Of a stretch of 64,000 nucleotides of DNA, positions 61,995 through 64,000 are shown piece by piece. Made by a program: the position numbers and the translations under genes. The stretch covers positions 62,001 through 126,000 of the forward strand of contig JAFUOS010000013.1 of the NCBI GenBank assembly GCA_017472665.1, read 5' to 3'. Numbering within the stretch: the stretch's first letter is position 1; the number at the start of each line of letters is the position of its first letter. Origin of the DNA: Tyzzerella sp. (lineage in GTDB: Bacteria; Bacillota; Clostridia; Lachnospirales; Lachnospiraceae). The notes below the pieces were generated by a model. That model was given only the letters and a program-made list of their open reading frames with translations, made no database searches and was not told the origin of the DNA.

Positions 61995-63240
61995 ACACTA
62001 ATTCGGCTATTCTAGAAACCCCAACATAAATCTCCGAAATTTTATACCAGGTCGGATAATCCACAACACCTGTCACTGGCAATCCAAACACAGACTGGAA
62101 TTTACTTACAGCTGCTGCGGTTCCCGGACCATAGATTCCATCCACAGAAACTTTTGGGATTGCTGGGTAGGCACCTGCAATCACATTAATCTGCTCTTGC
62201 ATTTGGCGGACTTTGTCGCCAGTAGAGCCTTGAGTCAGGTCGTATCCCGGCCAAGAAGATGGGATTCCTGAAATCTGCTCAGCCGAATTAATATACATAT
62301 TATCACCGTAAAAATATCTTAAAATTTCAATTGCTGAGTAGCCCTGTTCACCGAGAGACTGCGAACCCCACTGTGTCATCCAGTTCGGACATTGCACCCG
62401 TCTTCCATCGCAATACTGTGTTAAAATCGGTTGTCTTACGTTTGGACGCGACAAATAACCTGCAAATAATTCATCCACAATTGCAGAAATCGTATCATAG
62501 TAGTTGCGTTCAGGGATCCATTTATGATCGAATGCAGTAGACGATGTAATCGTAAAATCATATCCCTGATTTCTATACCATTCCGTATATACGCGATTCA
62601 GCGTAAAGGACATAATTGCAAGCACATTTGCCCGAATGGTTTCAGGTGTCCAAGTCGCATAGATTTCGCTCGAAGCTACATTTTTAATATAGTCTTTGTA
62701 TTTCACATAATAATTTTGTGCAGTGGAGTCTCTCGGAGAACCATCGTGAACCACGATATATTCTGGGACTACCACACGGCTAAGTACGATTTCTCCAGTC
62801 TCATTCACAGGTTTTATTTCAGCCTCAGGAATTTTTGGTGGATATTCGCCGTACAATGTATGTGCCGGTATTACAAATACTTCTTCGCCACCTTCAATTG
62901 GGGTGAGAGGGCGCATTCTTACATTTTGAAGAGCAGTTACATCTGGAAGCAATTCTGTTCCAGCAATGCTGACGGGCTCAAAGTTAGGTGCAGTGATAGT
63001 GAGTGTATATTCCGAATATGGTTGCAATTCAATTGTTGGATTTACACTATATTCCAAAGGCGGAGTGTCTAACTCGATCGTCTCTGTTTGACCAGAAGAA
63101 TCTGTGGTCAGTTCTTCTAAAGTGGATTCTGGAACTCCAGTATAAGCAATAGATACTTTTGCATCGGAAATAGGAAGCGAATTGCCAGCCGAAGTGACGC
63201 TGACTTGTAATTTCCCTTTATCAATATTATTATCAGCCAT
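61993..63240 (-). CDS. Peptidoglycan-binding protein with SpoIID-like domain
   Basis: 415 residues with no signal peptide. The N-terminal part (about 1-125) looks like one or two beta-sandwich repeats (KLQVSVTSAGNSLPISDAKV). The middle (about 160-310) resembles SpoIID/amidase-enhancer domains: EYIVVHDGSPRDSTAQNY, NVASSEIYATWTPETIRANV. The C terminus is a PG_binding_1 domain (GSTGDKVRQMQEQIN, DGIYGPGTAAAVSKFQ). A role at the spore or cell wall is likely, although export is unexplained. GAGG precedes the start on the minus strand. Confidence 0.75.
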   Translation of the reverse strand: MADNNIDKGKLQVSVTSAGNSLPISDAKVSIAYTGVPESTLEELTTDSSGQTETIELDTPPLEYSVNPTIELQPYSEYTLTITAPNFEPVSIAGTELLPDVTALQNVRMRPLTPIEGGEEVFVIPAHTLYGEYPPKIPEAEIKPVNETGEIVLSRVVVPEYIVVHDGSPRDSTAQNYYVKYKDYIKNVASSEIYATWTPETIRANVLAIMSFTLNRVYTEWYRNQGYDFTITSSTAFDHKWIPERNYYDTISAIVDELFAGYLSRPNVRQPILTQYCDGRRVQCPNWMTQWGSQSLGEQGYSAIEILRYFYGDNMYINSAEQISGIPSSWPGYDLTQGSTGDKVRQMQEQINVIAGAYPAIPKVSVDGIYGPGTAAAVSKFQSVFGLPVTGVVDYPTWYKISEIYVGVSRIAELV

Positions 63241-63304
63241 GTTGATACCTCATAGAAAATCTGTTACATTTATAATATGCAAAAGGAAAGGCGGCGTGAT
63301 AGAG

Positions 63305-63727
63305 ATGAAAGTAATCGTATGTGTAGATGATAACTTAGGAATGTTATTTAACAAGAGAAGACAGAGCAGAGATGCGAAGGTGATAGAAGACATTTTTAAA
63401 ATGACAGAAAGGTTATGGATTCACCCTTTTTCAGACAAACTGTTTTTAGATCATGATGGACGAGTAGTTGTAGATGAGGAGTTTTTGGGGAAAGCAGGGC
63501 GGGGGGAGTTCTGTTTTGTGGAAAATCAGCAGCTTGCTCCGTACTCGGATAAAATAGAACAGATTATCTTATATAAATGGAATCGAAAATATCCATCGGA
63601 TTTTAAATTGGATGTGAATTTGAAGGATTGGGAATTGATAGAGAGAATAGAGTTTGAAGGGTCATCCCACGAGAAAATAACACGCGAAGTAACTACTCAA
63701 GAGAGAAGAAGTGGGATGATATTTTGA
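63305..63727 (+). CDS. Conserved hypothetical protein
   Basis: 140 residues from the ATG at 63305. A longer frame would overlap the divergent gene. The start MKVIVCVDDNLGMLFNKRRQ, followed by VEDEEFLGKAGRGEFCFVEN-like text (VVDEEFLGKAGRGEFCFVE), matches a Clostridia family sometimes annotated as ribonuclease Z, but no metallo-beta-lactamase motif is present. The end (TTQERRSGMIF) may be altered relative to relatives. AAGGCGG lies upstream. Confidence 0.65.
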   Translation: MKVIVCVDDNLGMLFNKRRQSRDAKVIEDIFKMTERLWIHPFSDKLFLDHDGRVVVDEEFLGKAGRGEFCFVENQQLAPYSDKIEQIILYKWNRKYPSDFKLDVNLKDWELIERIEFEGSSHEKITREVTTQERRSGMIF

Positions 63728-63801
63728 GTATTATTGAAGAGGAACTTCCTTCCAGTGCTCGGATTGAGAAGATTCTGGATGAAATTGCTCCAATCATTTA
63801 A
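63703..63801 (+). pseudogene. Possible gene fragment
   Basis: A frame overlapping the end of the previous gene reads EKKWDDILSIIEEELPSS then ARIEKILDEIAPII before a stop. It looks like part of a real protein, perhaps the C-terminal helices of a glycerol-1-phosphate dehydrogenase-like (AraM) protein, but has no proper start. Weak call. Confidence 0.25.
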
Positions 63802-63817
63802 AAATATGTAAGATAAG

Positions 63818-63876
63818 AAAGCAGATGCAACCTCCTCTACTAACTAACCTAACGGATTGCATTTGCTTTTTTTTTT
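63818..63876 (+). terminator. Terminator before the last gene
   Basis: AAAGCAGATGCAA pairs with TTGCATTTGCTTT (63857-63869; one G-U), followed by further T residues. Confidence 0.8.
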
Positions 63877-63954
63877 CTATTATTTTCCCCTTTCTTGTTC
63901 TGCTTTTTATTGGTAAAATAGAACCATCATAAATTAAAATTAGGGGAGTACATC

Positions 63955-64000
63955 ATGAGCAGATTAAGAAAAATAGGGGCAATTATTTTAAGCACATTAC
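63955..64000 (+). CDS. Start of an exported protein (cut by window edge)
   Basis: The ATG at 63955 has AGGGGAG upstream. The 15 visible residues (MSRLRKIGAIILSTL) have a basic start and hydrophobic run, as in a signal peptide or membrane anchor. Nothing more can be said. Confidence 0.6.
   Translation, partial: MSRLRKIGAIILSTL

Noticed and set aside
63305..63727. Ribonuclease Z label for the conserved unknown
   Set aside because: No HxHxDH metal-binding motif is present, so the label is not supported.

Overview
The window looks like a chromosomal segment of a low-GC, spore-forming Clostridia, most likely Lachnospiraceae. The evidence is a sigma-K gene without a pro-sequence, CotF-type coat proteins, IreB, CodY, RNase J, a CIRCE-controlled groESL operon, a DUF5688-type gene and a flagellin lysine-N-methylase. 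Most genes are intact housekeeping genes in short operons. There is no CRISPR array, rRNA operon, intact insertion sequence or prophage.

Region 1 (1-11160) is the accessory part and the most interesting. After the end of pheT comes a lone tyrosine recombinase (666-1505). It is followed by a pair of perfect 23-bp inverted repeats (1548-1570 and 1819-1841) that enclose about 250 bp carrying overlapping, opposed promoter-like sequences and a one-way terminator hairpin. This has the architecture of an invertible promoter switch. Directly downstream is a co-directional operon: a SipW-type signal peptidase, six small TasA/camelysin-like proteins with SipW-type signal peptides, a 991-residue surface protein with Cna-B-like domains, a protein with a PPQTG sorting signal, an AP2-domain DNA-binding protein and a small Cys-rich protein. 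In the orientation sequenced, the terminator lies between the rightward promoter and the operon, so I read it as OFF. The inferred system is a phase-variable extracellular fibre or matrix operon.

Region 2 (11161-33601) begins with three DnaA-box-like sites, an Rpn-family nuclease and a REP-like palindrome. It continues with nfo, a lipase-like hydrolase, a GH13 alpha-glucosidase, fliB, prmA-rsmE, a cysteine desulfurase-thiI pair (tRNA thiolation), an HPr-like gene that lost its phospho-histidine, and mtaB. Then comes the conserved ireB-ruvX-DUF1292-rnj-trmR-trhP block, in which trmR and trhP act in tRNA U34 modification. A convergent sigK and a comM-dprA-topA run (DNA uptake and topology) close the region.

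Region 3 (33602-50756) holds codY, groESL behind a perfect CIRCE, an amidase, a shikimate cluster (aroK, yqeG, aroE, aroD), efp, tRNA-Arg(CCG), azlCD, argS with an alanyl-tRNA editing protein, a CPBP protease and two tandem paralogous NlpC/P60 hydrolases.

Region 4 (50757-64000) is the translation and envelope cluster rpsB-tsf ... pyrH-frr-uppS-cdsA-dxr-rseP-pgsA. It is interrupted between tsf and pyrH by a Na/Pi cotransporter, two small coat-like proteins and a zinc-ribbon membrane protein. It ends with a minus-strand peptidoglycan-binding protein, a conserved unknown and the start of an exported protein cut by the window edge.
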